From Immersiella caudata (Eukaryota; Ascomycota; Sordariomycetes; Sordariales; Lasiosphaeriaceae): a DNA stretch of 64,000 nt. Position numbers and translations under genes: made by a program. The stretch lies in the NCBI GenBank assembly GCA_030512335.1, contig JAULSU010000004.1, positions 1,612,001 to 1,676,000 on the forward strand, read 5' to 3'. The notes beneath the pieces were generated by a model that saw nothing but the letters and a program-made list of their open reading frames with translations, was not told the origin of the DNA and did not search any database. Positions within the stretch are counted from its first letter, which is position 1. Every line of letters begins with the position of its first letter. Shown piece after piece: positions 1 through 12,397 of the stretch.

Positions 1-27
1 GCTTTGGCTGTCAGACAAGGTCGGAAG

Positions 28-1435
28 GGTTCATCACAGTCACTCCCACGGCTGTTCGGACTTGAGAGCTTGGGCCCGAATACCTTCCCGTCTCTCGGGT
101 GCCAAAGGAACAGCAAAAAGTCTAACCGAGCGCGAACAATAAAGGCGGCCACTTTTGCTCGGCTTTCGACGAGCTGGAGCATGGCGAATAAGTCGCGAAC
201 ACGAAGTAAAGCGACACCGCACAGAGGCGACAGCAGTCATACCAATAAGTAACAAACTGGTAATTAAGCTTTACGGTTACTACGGTTCGACTCTTACTCT
301 ATGGTAACAGACGCTACGTAACCTCGGCATAAAAGCCTCGTTAAGACTATACACCTACTAAAACGTCAAGCCTCCCTAATAATAAAACCGCCGCCAGATT
401 TACTAAGTAATATCCACGGGCACATCTACATTACTAAAGGCACATACACTAGGTCTGGCTAGAAGTAAGAGAAATTAGGTTTACAAAGTTCTCACGTTTT
501 ACACCTCGTTTTTATAAACCCAGTTACATCCTGCGTTTACTCTTAAGTAAGGGCCAGGCCATCTAAGATGAGGCAGTTATAGGCTTGATCACGGAGGGAG
601 CGGTGGTGTTACCCCCTTGTAATTAGGAGGATAATACGTCTAGTTCTCGTCAGCCTTATTTACACTAAACAGGGCATCATCCACCGTGACGAAGCCTTGA
701 CGGAAATGCGCATCCGACCCCCATCTGCTTCGGTTCATCACAGTCACTCCCACGGCTGTTCGGACTTGAGAGCTTGGGCCCAAATACCTTCCTGTCTCTT
801 AGGTGCCAAAGGAACAGCAAAAAGTCTAACTAAGTGCGAATAATAAAGGCGGCCACTTTTACTTAGCTTTTGACAAGCTGGAGTATGGTGAATAAGTCGT
901 GAACATAAAGTAAAGCGACACCGCACAGAGGTGACAGCGGTTATACTAATAAGTAACAAACTGGTAATTAGGCTTTACAGTTACTACAGTTCGACTTTTA
1001 CTCCGTGGTAACGGACGTTACGTAACTTTAATATAAAAGCCTCGTTAAAACTATACACCTATTAAAACGTTAAACCTCCCTAATAATAAGACCGCCGCCA
1101 GATTTACTAAGTAATGTCCACGGGTATATCCACATTACTAAAGATATATACATTAGGTTTAGCTAGAAGTAAGAGAAGCTAGGTTTACAAAGTTCTCACG
1201 TTTTACACCTCGTTTTTATAAGCCCAGTTACATCCTGCGTTTACTCTTAAATAAGGGCCAGGCTATCTAAGATAGGGCAGTTATAGGCTTGATCACAGAG
1301 GGAGCGGTGGTGTTACCCCCCTGTAATCAGGAGGATGATACATCCAGTTCTCGTCAGCCTTATTCACACCAAACAGGGCATCATCCACCGTGACGAAGCC
1401 TTGACGGAAATGCGCATCCGACCCCCATCTGCTTC
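28..1435. repeat. 704-bp tandem duplication, RIP-mutated
   Basis: Two head-to-tail copies, 28-731 and 732-1435, run without an evident length difference. The differences I can see are mostly C/T and G/A transitions, which is what RIP leaves in linked duplications longer than a few hundred bases. Copy 1 keeps more CpG in its first 250 bases, copy 2 in its last 130. The duplicated segment continues on its right into single-copy sequence with a possible minus-strand coding remnant (1364-1730), so the duplication seems to have involved the 3' end of that gene. No known protein domain was recognised. Confidence 0.85.
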
Positions 1436-1730
1436 CCCCCACAAGACTTGTAGAAGAGCTTCGGTCCGTCGGCGGTCAGCAGGGGAACGCTGAACCCGCC
1501 ACCGTTCTTGGGTAGCTTGCCACACCGTAGGTCTTCGGCTCAGTGTCGACGAAGAGAGGCTGCAAGTATCTCGTTCCTGGTCTTTGTGGAATGTCAACAG
1601 GAGGGATGACGGCGTGAGCTAGTAGCTCATGATGCAATGAGCATTCCAGCATAAACGAGAGAGTTTGGTAGGCCTTCAATTTGTTTTCTTTCCAAGACGG
1701 GAAGCGGTCTGAATGCGGGCGGTTTGCCAT
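1364..1730 (-). pseudogene. Unidentified minus-strand coding remnant
   Basis: A reading frame starts near 1730 and runs to a TGA at about 1476. It can be continued past that stop (CGA to TGA would explain it) into the tandem repeat, ending around 1300 in a segment rich in Gly, Asp and aromatic residues. Composition is close to normal coding sequence and unlike the AT-rich DNA to the right, so this may be the edge of the pre-insertion locus. I do not recognise the family. It could equally be an old transposon fragment. Confidence 0.3.
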
Positions 1731-1739
1731 CTAGTCAGC

Positions 1740-2379
1740 AAAGTCCAAGTCTTGCCAGAACCGTCTGCGAGCTAAAGACTAGAAGAGGTCCTCGTGAGGA
1801 CCGGCCTGTCGCCGCCAGGTACGGTGAAGCAAGTTGAGTTACCTATCATAAGGAAGGATATAGGAGGAAGAGGGCGGGACAGGAAGGCCCGTAGAGTAGG
1901 AGAACTGGTTACCGAGTGAATCGACATGCTCAAGTTCTACAACTCAAATCAGAGTGACATCATGTTGCCTTCTTTTAAATCTCCGGCATGATACCTGAGT
2001 GCAAAGACAGTGATTAAAGACAGACAAATACAGACACCTCTACTACCCATTCCCGTGTAGCCTGTCCAAGCGGAACTGTATCCATATCACAATGGATAAT
2101 CATCGTGAGAGGAAGAACACAAGGTTAGTCAGCAGGCCTGGTGGCCCTCAAATAAATTGCGCGTCTTCTGTTGGAAGACCCTGAGGGATGGGGAGGAGCC
2201 GAGAGCTAGTCATCTATGCATGGAAACCTGGGAGAAGCGGGAGAGAGTACGGGGTGTGAGAGTTTTCTGGCTGAAACCATTGAGTTTCTAGCCAACGCTG
2301 GTGCGTTTGCCCCTGTTTACTCTGGCTAAGATGACAGGATAAGGGTAATCACACCATCGGGCCGGGGCACATCGTTTGT
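1740..2379. other. Intergenic, no gene seen
   Basis: Moderate-GC sequence without RIP-like AT bias and without a convincing reading frame. It ends in TTTGT (2375-2379), which is repeated at 62297-62301 as the target-site duplication of the outermost LTR element. This stretch is therefore the original left flank of the whole insertion stack. Confidence 0.6.
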
Positions 2380-2586
2380 TGTGGAACTTCTGGCGGAGCG
2401 CCTCATTAAGCTTGCGAGCAGTGGAAGTGCAGTTGCAAAGTGACTTGTCCTTTTGGAAGTGAGGTCAGGAGATAAGCTCTAATAAGTATAAAAGAAACGG
2501 CCCCGTTGGACCCAGAGCGCAGGGGCGATGGACCCCCTGCTTGCGGTGGTTTGGCTTAGCGTTAAGCCACCCCCCAGATTTTGACA
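2380..2586 (+). mobile_element. Left LTR of the outermost LTR element (E0)
   Basis: This 207-bp sequence begins TGTGG and ends TTTTGACA. It is repeated in the same orientation at 62100-62296 (197 bp). The five bases before the left copy and after the right copy are both TTTGT, while the inner flanks differ. That is the pattern of one LTR element inserted once and then swollen by later insertions. The strand of the element is unknown because no coding sequence of its own survives. Confidence 0.8.
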
Positions 2587-3029
2587 CACCCCTCAAGTGC
2601 TTTAAACCTGTGGTTCAAAGCGCCTGAGAGCTTGTAATAAAGGAAATTAATTAGTTATAGAATCGAAAGCTTAGAGGCTCCCCGAAAACAAAAGAGACGT
2701 GAAGAAAATATACGGGTGTGAAAAACCTTTAAAAAAAATAGGGCTCCCCGTAATCCTAAAACGGCTTAGTAGCTGCATATGTAGCCTACGTTTTAACACT
2801 ATGTTAAGGCTTACGATCTCCCTACACCTTCATTTACTTTGTTTCCTTTTTTAGCCTTATTATTAGCCTTAAAATTTTAAGGTAATAACACTTTCTTACG
2901 TGTAGCTGGCCGAAATGGCTAAAATAAAGGAATCCGGCTCTGGCCTTAACTGTAAGAATAAGTAAGTACTCCTTTTAATACACGTGTGTGGTGTTTTATT
3001 ACTAACGATTATAATTTTATAAAACTTTT
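2587..3029. other. E0 internal remnant, non-coding
   Basis: AT-rich sequence between the left E0 LTR and the split palindromic repeat. No primer-binding site or protein motif could be recognised. It is probably what remains of the 5' internal region of E0 or of a further degraded insertion. Confidence 0.4.
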
Positions 3030-3360
3030 GTTAAATTCTAGCCTCTGAGAGCGCTAAAGAGGCCCTGTATTTACAGGGCCTGCCAGTGAGGAAAGCACTG
3101 GGTACCCTGCACCTCCTGCGTACCCTGCACCTGCAGCCACCACTCACTAGCCACAATGTGGCTTCGAACCTTCTGGAATCCAGAAGGCCTCAGGGCCTTC
3201 TGAGGCCACATCAGCGATTACGAGGCCTGTGGAGAGCCTCCACCATACTATTCTATTATTGTATTAGTAGTAGAAAGCTCTGGAATTTCCATTCCAGAGC
3301 TCCCACAGCCTATAACTAGCCATCTCCTCTCCTGTAATTAGCTTTCCTCAAGCAAGCAAT
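3030..3360 (+). repeat. Left half of split palindrome-rich repeat R
   Basis: This segment is the reverse complement of about 61670-62033. It contains near-perfect palindromes, for example GGCCCTGTATTTACAGGGCC at 3061-3080, and hairpins around CTTCTGGAATCCAGAAG. It stops abruptly at GCAAT (3356-3360), where a chromovirus LTR begins, and its other half resumes at 55139. Short reading frames in it follow the palindromes and are not credible genes. Confidence 0.8.
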
Positions 3361-3859
3361 TGTGACGACCTGCAGGCCGCCCTTGTGGCCGGCTCGGACC
3401 GACGTGTCCCCGCAGGCGCCACCGTGCGCCACCACAGTAGAAGTAATAAGCCGCACTGGGTGATTAACGTGATCACTAGCCTAGAGCGTTAAGCATGTTA
3501 AGCACCTTCTCAAGTGCTTAACCTGATTAACACACTCACCTGTAGAGCACGTTAAGCAGGTTAATTAAAGGTATAAGTTATATCACTATTGGTTAGTATA
3601 GATAGTTATTATCGTACCTACAATGGCGGGAGGAACCTTCTGTTCCTCACGCAAGTATTTGCTCATTAATTAAACTAACTTCGATTATATCTTACTGTAT
3701 TAACATTTAAAGCGTTACTCTGGCTTATAATGATATATAACTACCGTTAACCAGTAAACCCCGTCTGTAAGGACTTGCCTCTGTACTACTCCTCTCTACC
3801 CCACTCTGTCTACCTAACAACCCTGCCGACCGCACGTTAATAAGCACGAGGTTATAATA
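3361..3859 (+). mobile_element. 5' LTR of chromovirus L1
   Basis: This 499-bp LTR starts TGTGACGACC and ends in a RIP-altered GTTATAATA (originally ending ..CA). It matches 54640-55138 and the solo LTR at 11893-12392. The preceding GCAAT pairs with GTAAT at 55139-55143 as a 5-bp TSD with one C-to-T change, showing that 3361 and 55138 are the two ends of one insertion. Confidence 0.85.
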
Positions 3860-4099
3860 TAATATTTACGTTTACCCTTAAAGACCAGTATTATAAAGCT
3901 TACAGATATTATATCTGTCGTTAGATCCTCCTCCGGTAAGACTCCCGCAGGCACCTTTACACCCTTTATTATTAAAGAGCTCGTAAGGGAACTTATTAAC
4001 CTTAAAATCAAATAATAAGCTATTAAAACCTGAGTTACTGAGATCAAAGACACGGATATTAAAGTGAAAAAATCTTAACAGAAGCTTATTAAGCTCCCC

Positions 4100-7000
4100 A
4101 CCCCCTTTTGGTTTAAGGGAACTTCCTTACTCCTTAATTTTTAGGTTATTTAGCTCTGTAATTACGTCACCTATAACCTTATCCGCTTCGAAGATGAAGA
4201 GTTTAAGACCATTTTTGCTGGTATGCTTCTTAAAGAAGTAGCAGCCAAATGGTTCAAACCCCACGTTAAACGCTATTATAAATACGACGCTATTATCAGT
4301 GATAAGAAAGAAATAAAGGAACTTAAATAATAATAATACTAGTTTTAATACACCTTTTCCATTAATATGTTTACCCACTTTAAAACGTTTATTACTGTTA
4401 TTACCACCGAATTTAAAGAGCTGGATTTAGAGTGTTATTTTAAATAAAAGCTATTTAGTCTGAAGTAACAAACCTTGGTAACTGAATACACTACTAAGTT
4501 CTAAGTCGAGGCGGTTAAAACTCCCTTAAGAGATAAGGCCTTAGTGATACTGTTCTGGCAGGGGCTAAAGAAACACGTTACAGATAAGTTATATAAGTTT
4601 AACCGGCTTAAAAAACTCTAGGAATTAGTCGAACTTACTATCCGCGCGGATAACTAATACTTTAACTACCAGAGGGAGATCACTCGCTCCCGAGGGCTTA
4701 ATAAATAAGATTAAACGTAGTAAAATAAATTAATTAAGAAGGTGTGTGGTTAAGGTTAACAGGTTACTCCTTCCACTTTATACGGATATTACCCCGGATT
4801 CATGGATATCGGTATAGTGGGAAAGGTATAAGTGGGGGCCGGGAAGAGGAAGGAAAAGCACTTTAAAGCTGACGTGTAATACTTTAATTGTAATAAGTTC
4901 AGTTATTACACCCGTGATTATCGCCAAGGGAAAAAGAAAGTTAGGTTTAATCCCCTACTTAAAGGGAAAACCATTTGCTTTAATAATAAAGAAGAAGCTA
5001 TTATATAAATGGTAAATTTCCACGCTAGTGACGAATTAAACCTGGATAGTAATTATAATAGTGTAAATAAAACCTTATATAATAACCCCTAAGAGCACCT
5101 TCTACTTAAAGGACGTAATGTTAACCTAGTATAAGGACTTATTAAAGAATTATATTAGCTTTAAGGAAGTGACGACGGAGGTTACGAAACGGTAGATAAG
5201 GGATTAAATAGGGCCCTTTTAAAGGTGTAGGTTAATAAAGACCGACTTTAAGAAAGAGCGCCTACGTGGAGTGAGAACTTTAAGGTGTAGGTTAATTAAA
5301 ACTAACTTAGGGAATAAATCTCGGCTTTAATAAGTTTATAATATAATAAACTTTTCCCTTTTTAAGTGGTTAGATTTAAAGGAAGGTACGTGGAAGGAAT
5401 ATTTTTTAAACGACTTCTATTATAAGTATACTGTTATTAAGAGCGCTCTATCTATAATATAAAGGATAGTGTATTATAGGCTTAATTATTAATCCTCCCG
5501 TTAGAAATAGATAAGGATATTACCCTAGAGTTTCCATAGTAATAATACAGATAAGTGTAACCTTTTAACTATAAACCATTTAGTAATATCACGTAACATT
5601 ACCTTAATAATGGTAATTATAAAAGAAGTATAAATAAATTATATTAAAAGGCTGTGTATAAAATCAGATTTATGAAAAAATTTACTAATGATTAGGAAGG
5701 AATTTACCTAATAAAGGACCTAAGGAAAGACTTTTTATATATTATAAAGAAGTTTATTAATATTTAGGAATATAAATTTACTAATATTTAAAAGTACGGT
5801 ATATATAATAAAAAGATCCCCTTTAATAACTAATCTATAGTATACTATAAGCCTACTATTATTCTTAAACCTAAGTAATGGTAAGAGATTATGGAAGAGT
5901 TATAAAGCTTACTAATTTAAACTATACCTATAATTAATAAATAACACTTAGTGTAGTTAGTTCTTATAGATTTACCTATTTATCATAAGATTTTATAAAT
6001 TAACTGTGTGTATAATACCTGTTTATTAAGATATCACTTAGGTCTGAAAACTTACTTTTAATATTTCCTAACACTACTAAGGGATTTTACAGTTCTTTAT
6101 ATATACTACTATATCGATCTGGAACATTATTATATAAAGATTAAAGAAAAAGGGCCTGATATTTTTATCGTGTTTACTAACCTTACACTAGTATAATACT
6201 AGGTAGACCTTAACTGGAAATATAACATTAATAATTATAAGAAGGAGAGCTATACCCTTTATATATTATAAAAAACAAGGTATTAGCACGATAATAATTA
6301 ATATAGGTGTTAGTGTAAGAGAGATAAAAAAGAACTTTAATGTTAATATTACTTTAACCTTAATTTCCTTTATATATGTGATATTAAACCTTTTAAGGTT
6401 AATTAAAACCTTCCCTATAACGTAATAAGTGTTACTTTAAATAAGTAAGTACTTTATAATATTTACCTAAGGATCTGTTTAAAAAACGGGTTTAAGCCTT
6501 TTTAACGGGCTGTAAACTAGTAATTTACTAGCTGGTAAAGGCTATAAAATGAAGAAGAGGCACTTATTGGTTAAGTTAAAAAAGACTTTTTAATAACAGA
6601 ATTATTTTAATAACCCACTTTAAAAAGGAAAGGAATTATTAATCTGTTTACGTAGATGTAACGGATAGGTTTGGAAAACTATTCCGTGTACGAGTAATAA
6701 TTGATAACGGTAACGCTACCGATATCATTAACCCTAAGCTGGTTAATAAGAAATAACTCCCTTATTAAAAGTAAGTGTAAAAGATAATAATTTACTTTGG
6801 AGAAAGAGAACTCTATATATATAATAACGGGAAACTTACTTATAAAGCACCACTTTTAATCACGGTAAACGGTAACAAATAATAAGTAATTTTTAATATC
6901 TTACCAGTCTTTAGCTACGATATAATCTTAGGTAAGTTATAGCTGAAGAAATATAACCCTGTGATTAACTGGAACGTTAATTAGTTAAGTTTTAATTAAC

Positions 7001-9452
7001 AGGAAGAACCTAAAGATCCGGGCTTTAGTAGCTGGATTATATTAATTAGTATATTATAAGGGTATACTGTACGGTATAATATAAGTAACGAATTAGATAA
7101 TATACCCACTAGGGATGATCCGAAAAACGCTAAGGTTAATAAATTATCCCTATTATAGATACGGTTTTATAAGACAGATAATTTGTACGATTTAAGTTAT
7201 AAATCTGGTGATAATTAGAAGGTGTAGTTACGTTAGTAACCACCTATAAAAACGGTAAGACAATAGGACGGCTAGCTGTGATAATAAGCTTTAAATAACT
7301 TATCTAAGGTTTTTAAAAAATACTAGAAGTATTTATTATTTAAAGAAAAGCTATTACACTTACTAGATTACAGGCTTTATAACTATAAGATCGAATTAAA
7401 GTTAGGGGCTTAACTGAAGTCCTTCCTAACGTACCACTTTAACCCCTGATAAGCCGAGGCCCTCTGGGAATATATTAAGGAGAACCTTACCTTAGGATTT
7501 ATTTAGGAATCCTAATCACCAGCGGGTTACCCAGTATTATTTATATCTAAAAAGGACGGTAAATTACGTATAGTAGTTAATTATTATTTATTAAATAAAG
7601 TTATTATTAAAAATTGATACTTATTACCCTTGATTAACAAATTCGGAGAAAAGATCGCTAAAGCGGATTAATTCTCCTCGTTTAACTCCTTAAACGTATT
7701 TAATTATAAACAGATTACTGCTAAAGATAAGTAAAAAACCGTATTTCAAATACACCTAAGTTACTATAAATATTAAGTAATACCTTTTAAACTTACTAAT
7801 ACTTTAGTAACGTATTAAAGTATAATTAACTACGTCCTTTACCCCTTTATTAATAAATTTGTGTTTATTTACCTTAATAATATCCTTGTTTACTTAAAAG
7901 AAGATAAAAAACACTATAAATATATCCACCTTATTCTCTCCGCTTTAGAAAAGGTTAACCTAACGGTAAACCCTGTTAAAAGCTAATTCTATATCTAAGA
8001 ACTTAATTTCCTAAGGTTTAAAATATCACCCGGGAAGATAAAAATGCAGAAGTCAAAAGTTAAAATAGTTATAAACTGGTTAACACCTATTTTATAAATA
8101 AAAGTTTAATCTTTTATTAGTTTGTAAATTTTTACTAATGGTTTATATAATATTTTTCCAGGATTATTAAACTACTTTATAAACTTATAGGTGAAGGGAA
8201 ACTGTTTATATAAATAAAACGATAATAAAAAGTGTTTAATAAATTAAAACACGTTTTTACCATAGTATTAGTGTTAATACTCCCTGATTTTTTAAAACCC
8301 TTTAAAGTTAAAATTAACGTTTTTAACTTCACCTGTAAAGGGGTATTAAGTTAGATAGGCGCTGATAGATTTCAGCACCCTGTGGCCTTTTTATCAAAAG
8401 GAATCCACAGATTAACGTTAAAGTACCCTACTTACGATAAGGAATTAATAGCCATTATCTGGTGTTTTTTAAAATAGGCCCCTTACTTTAGTGGTACGGA
8501 GGAACTAGTTAAAGTCCTATCCGACTATAATAACCTATAATACTTCCTAATAAAGAAGTTTAGTCCCTAATAAGTAAAATAGGCCGAGTTAATAATACTA
8601 TTTTATTTTAAAATCTACCACGTTAAAGGAATAAAAAACAGAAGGGCTAACACCTTTAATTAATACCATAACTATTAAGAAAACACTAAGGATTTTAATC
8701 CTGTTATAATATTTACCCTAATAATAAATAAAACCCTGGAGTATACACTATAAGTTTTAAACGACTGGATACCGGAAGAAATACAGGTTTTTATAAACTA
8801 ATACCTAGATAAAGAGATTAATAACAGTATTTTACTCTTTACTAACACTTATTAAAAATATCACGTTAAATAGGAATAAAACGATTTCTAAGTTGAAAGG
8901 GAACATTTCTTAGGTTACTGTAATATCTTTTATTAAATTAAAGGGCTTTACCCTAACTGTGAAAAAGTTAATAAGTTATTAAAGGAATTAGAAAGGGGAT
9001 CCTGATTAAGCGACCTCCTTTTTTATAAAGGGAAACCTTATATTTATAACCCTTTAAAGCGGAAAAAGTATATTTAATAAATATATAAAGTAAAAATTGG
9101 AGGATATATAGGAAGAGTGAAAACGTTTTTACAAGTATAATAAAGATACGCCTTCTTAGGAATAAAAAAGCTGGTGGAAGAGGTTATTAATAACTGTGAC
9201 GTCTGTAACTAAGTGAAAATACACAGGTATAAGCCTTACAGGCTCCTTAAACCTCTCCCAGTCCCTAGCACACCTTAGAGTTCTATTTTAATGGATTTTA
9301 TCACTGGAATCCCTAATTTTAAAGACCCAGCTATAAACGTTAGCTACAACTCTATTTAAGTAATTATTAATAAAATAATAAAATAGGTATACTTTTTACT
9401 ATACTTAACATAAACGATAACCAAATAACTTACTTACCTTTTTAAATAGTAT
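4100..9452 (+). pseudogene. L1 gag-pol, RIP-destroyed, 5' part
   Basis: Conceptual translation ignoring stops shows the landmarks of Gag-Pol. A CCHC zinc knuckle lies near 4870-4935 (Cys codons changed to Tyr). An aspartic protease segment lies near 6640-6950. A reverse transcriptase lies near 7480-8060, with a decayed FG-type motif before it and the active-site box reading YLNNIL (YxDD expected) at about 7870. RNase H follows to about 8700, then an integrase HHCC-type region near 9080-9240 and a core start reading MDFITGIP near 9290. Most stops are TAA/TAG at expected Gln or Trp codons. The integrase core is interrupted at 9452 and resumes at 52757. Confidence 0.85.
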
Positions 9453-9465
9453 TATTTGTGACGGC

Positions 9466-11892
9466 TTACCCGCCTCCAGAAGGTGTGGCACACACCTGCC
9501 CTTTCCAACACCTGCCAAGACGGGAACGTCTCAGCTACACCACACCCCGCTGCTCGCCCAACTTATAAAGAGAGCCCGGTCGCCCGATATACCTCTTTAT
9601 TCCTCTAAATATCACTTTTCTACCGCACCGTTCTTTCTCACCAAGCCCCAGCCAACGACTGGGCCTTAAAGACGCTTTTATCGCTGCGAATTTCATCGTT
9701 CAAAACACTAATACACATACTATCAAAACCTCATCGCGCTACGGTTCGTACTCTCTAATCTAATAAGCTTTTTACTAACTCCGTAAACGTACTTAAAACA
9801 GCTACAAGGAGCGTCGTAAGCCAAGCGCATCGTCTTCAAAGCTCCAGCCTACACCCACTAAGGCAGCCACGCATAAAGGGACCTGTAACTAAAAAAGCTA
9901 ATTCGGTACCAGCTTAGCGTCGGAGTTAAATCCGCCGGAATTAGGAGCAGCCCGTACACTGACACACTTATAACCTCAGCCGGCCAAAGTCTGTTAGGCT
10001 TACTCCTTTACAACAGGGACGTATCATCAGAGGTTACGTTACAGCTTAAAAGGAATAAATAAAGACGACTACACTTTCTAGATCTAGTATAAGGGGTTAC
10101 GTGGCTTACACTTTCCTAATATAGTACTAGGTTATTACGTGTTTACAATAGCTTATTAAAAGTGCGTCTTATTAGGGAAAGTATAAAAAAGGAGACGGCT
10201 TAGTAACTTACACTTTTCAGACACGGTATAAAGGATTACGTTTTTATAATAATACGTTCTCTTAAGGGAAATATCAAAAGACGGTTAAATAGGTAACACT
10301 TTCTAAACACGGTAAGATAAGTACTATATTCCATTTTAGGGATATAAGTTATATATCTAACAGTGGTGTTAACTACTTACTTAACTTAGCTGCCTCTGTT
10401 TAACCAATGGGTTAGTAATTATAATAAGAACATTATTAGTTTACACTAGGTATAGAATGTAGGATTTAAAAAAATCACACCCGTATTAAAGCTAACGCTG
10501 TAATAAAGTCTCTGAATTACCTGACAAAAAAGGTCTGGTACCTTTAAAAAGGCTTAAAGGCCCCCTTACGGCTTAACTAAGGCCAAAGACTGCCTAAGCG
10601 GGATAAGAATAGCACAGGATAGGGAGTTACTAGGTGATAAGCAGCAGCTGTCCACAGATAGCGACAGTAGTAAAGACGGCACAGGTTAATTAAACTAACT
10701 AATAAGTAAGGAAAAGGGGAGTATTAGATCATAAGCCAAAGCACATAGATAATTAATTAAGTATAACATCTGTTTAAAAAAGCTAATCCCTAAAGATTAA
10801 TAAAAGGCTAACTGGGAAACTGGTAAATAAAAAGTAAAGAGGAGTAAAATCCCTGACACTTTACTTCTAATGAAAATAACTTAAGTCTGCTTTTTAACTA
10901 ACTAAGGGTAGGGATTAAGGTGTTAATAGCGGGTGTATTTAAGGGACACTTACGACGTAATTATACCCCTTTCTTTACCGGTATAGGGATTTACTTAGTA
11001 GTAGGGCGATTAATTAATAAATCGCTTTAAAAGGGGGTAAAAAGAGGGGGAGGGGGAGTTAATAGTGTAAAAATAAGTCCTTTACATATCACACCGGTTT
11101 ATAATTAAGTGTGGGTATTTATTACCAGAGATACTTTTACGTTAAAGTAAGGTGTTAAAGACTGGCAGATAAGTTATCCTGCTTTAAAGCGGACACCGTT
11201 AACTGGGGTATATATCCCCACCCCCCGCTGCACTTTCTAAGGAGTATATAAAAGTCCCCAGTTATCTCGATAAAAATTAAGCCAGGATTTAAACCTTAGC
11301 CGCCTTTAAGGGTTCCCCAGATAATTATCCTAAACATAACGTAACCTGGGACGGGATTACTTAACTATAAACCGCCCCTTAAAAAAACGCGTGCCTTAAG
11401 AGCTAAGTTTAAAGCCGATCTAACTAAGTAAATACTCAGTTTATAAAAAACTGGGGCGACACCACCTTAGGACTGTCAGATTCCTCCAAGCGGTGTAATC
11501 GGTGATAGGAGCTATGTGCTAGGTATGTGGAGATAGTTCCTTAAAGGTTAACCCCTCCGCTTACGATTTTTAGGAGATTAAATATTTGGATTTGATAACT
11601 TTAGCTAAATTAACCTCCTTGGTGTTAATATATGGAGCGACAAATGCCTGAGTTATAACAAAGACTGGATAGTATTAGCTTAGACGCCCTTATCGATGGC
11701 TAAAGAGGGTTAAAGTGACGAAGTTTTAGATCCTCCGCCACTTAAATTTATTACAGGGTAGCCATACCTAACAAGCAGTAAAAGTAAGAGCAGGACCTAG
11801 CTAAGATTATTAGATAAGCTGACTTAGATTTACAGATAAAGTAATCACAGCGTATATCAACAATATATCAACCCAGGAGCTTCACTTCACAG
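9466..11892 (+). pseudogene. RIP-degraded left arm of the Starship-like unit
   Basis: The first ~250 bases are little mutated and look like a fungal promoter on the plus strand. A TATA-like TTATAAAG lies at about 9569, followed by a pyrimidine-rich leader. From about 9715 a plus-strand frame can be followed to at least 10.3 kb if TAA/TAG are read as former Gln codons; it encodes a basic, Ser/Thr/Gln/Arg-rich protein. Between about 10060 and 10330 imperfect ~100-bp repeats recur around TTACACTTT and GGTTACGT. From 10.4 to 11.89 kb I see only mutated AT-rich sequence. No family was recognised. Confidence 0.35.
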
Positions 11893-12392
11893 TGTGACGA
11901 CCTGCAGGCCGCCCTTGTGGCCGGCTCGGACCGACATGTCCCCGCAGGCGCCACCGTGCGTCACCACAGTAGAAGTAATAACCCGCACTGGGTGATCAAC
12001 ATAATTACCAGCCCAGAGTGTTAAGTATATTAAGTACCTCTTTAAGTGCTTAACCTGATTAACACGCTCACCTATGGAGCACGTTAAGCAGGTTAATTAA
12101 AAAGTACAAGTTACTTCCCCTTTAGTTAATATAGATAGCTATCATTGTATCCATAATAGCGGGAGGAACCTTCTATTCCTTACACAAGTATTCGCTTGTT
12201 AATTAAACCAACTTTAATTATATCCTACTATATTAACACTTAGAGTGTTACTTTGGCTTATAGTGATATACGACCACCGTTAATCTGTAAACCCCGTCTG
12301 TAAGGACTTACCTCTGTGCTACTCCTCTCTGCCCCACTCTGTCTACTTAACAACCCTGCCGACCGTACGTCAACAGGCACAAGGTTATAACA
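11893..12392 (+). mobile_element. Solo LTR of the L1 family
   Basis: A 500-bp LTR (TGTGACGACC...GTTATAACA) matches 3361-3859 and 54640-55138. It is bounded by a perfect 5-bp TSD, CACAG at 11888-11892 and at 12393-12397. The matching TSD shows a separate insertion reduced to a solo LTR by LTR-LTR recombination, not the 3' LTR of L1. It is younger than the surrounding Starship-like arm. Confidence 0.88.
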
Positions 12393-12397
12393 CACAG

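Noticed and set aside
3086..3319. Frames inside repeat R (also 61807-61992) as genes
   Set aside because: They are built from palindromic blocks, translate to mirrored low-complexity sequence, and have no domain or start context.
3361..12392. LTRs at 3361-3859 and 11893-12392 as the two ends of one 9-kb element
   Set aside because: The 11893 copy has its own perfect TSD (CACAG), while 3361 shares its TSD with 55139-55143, so the two belong to different insertions.
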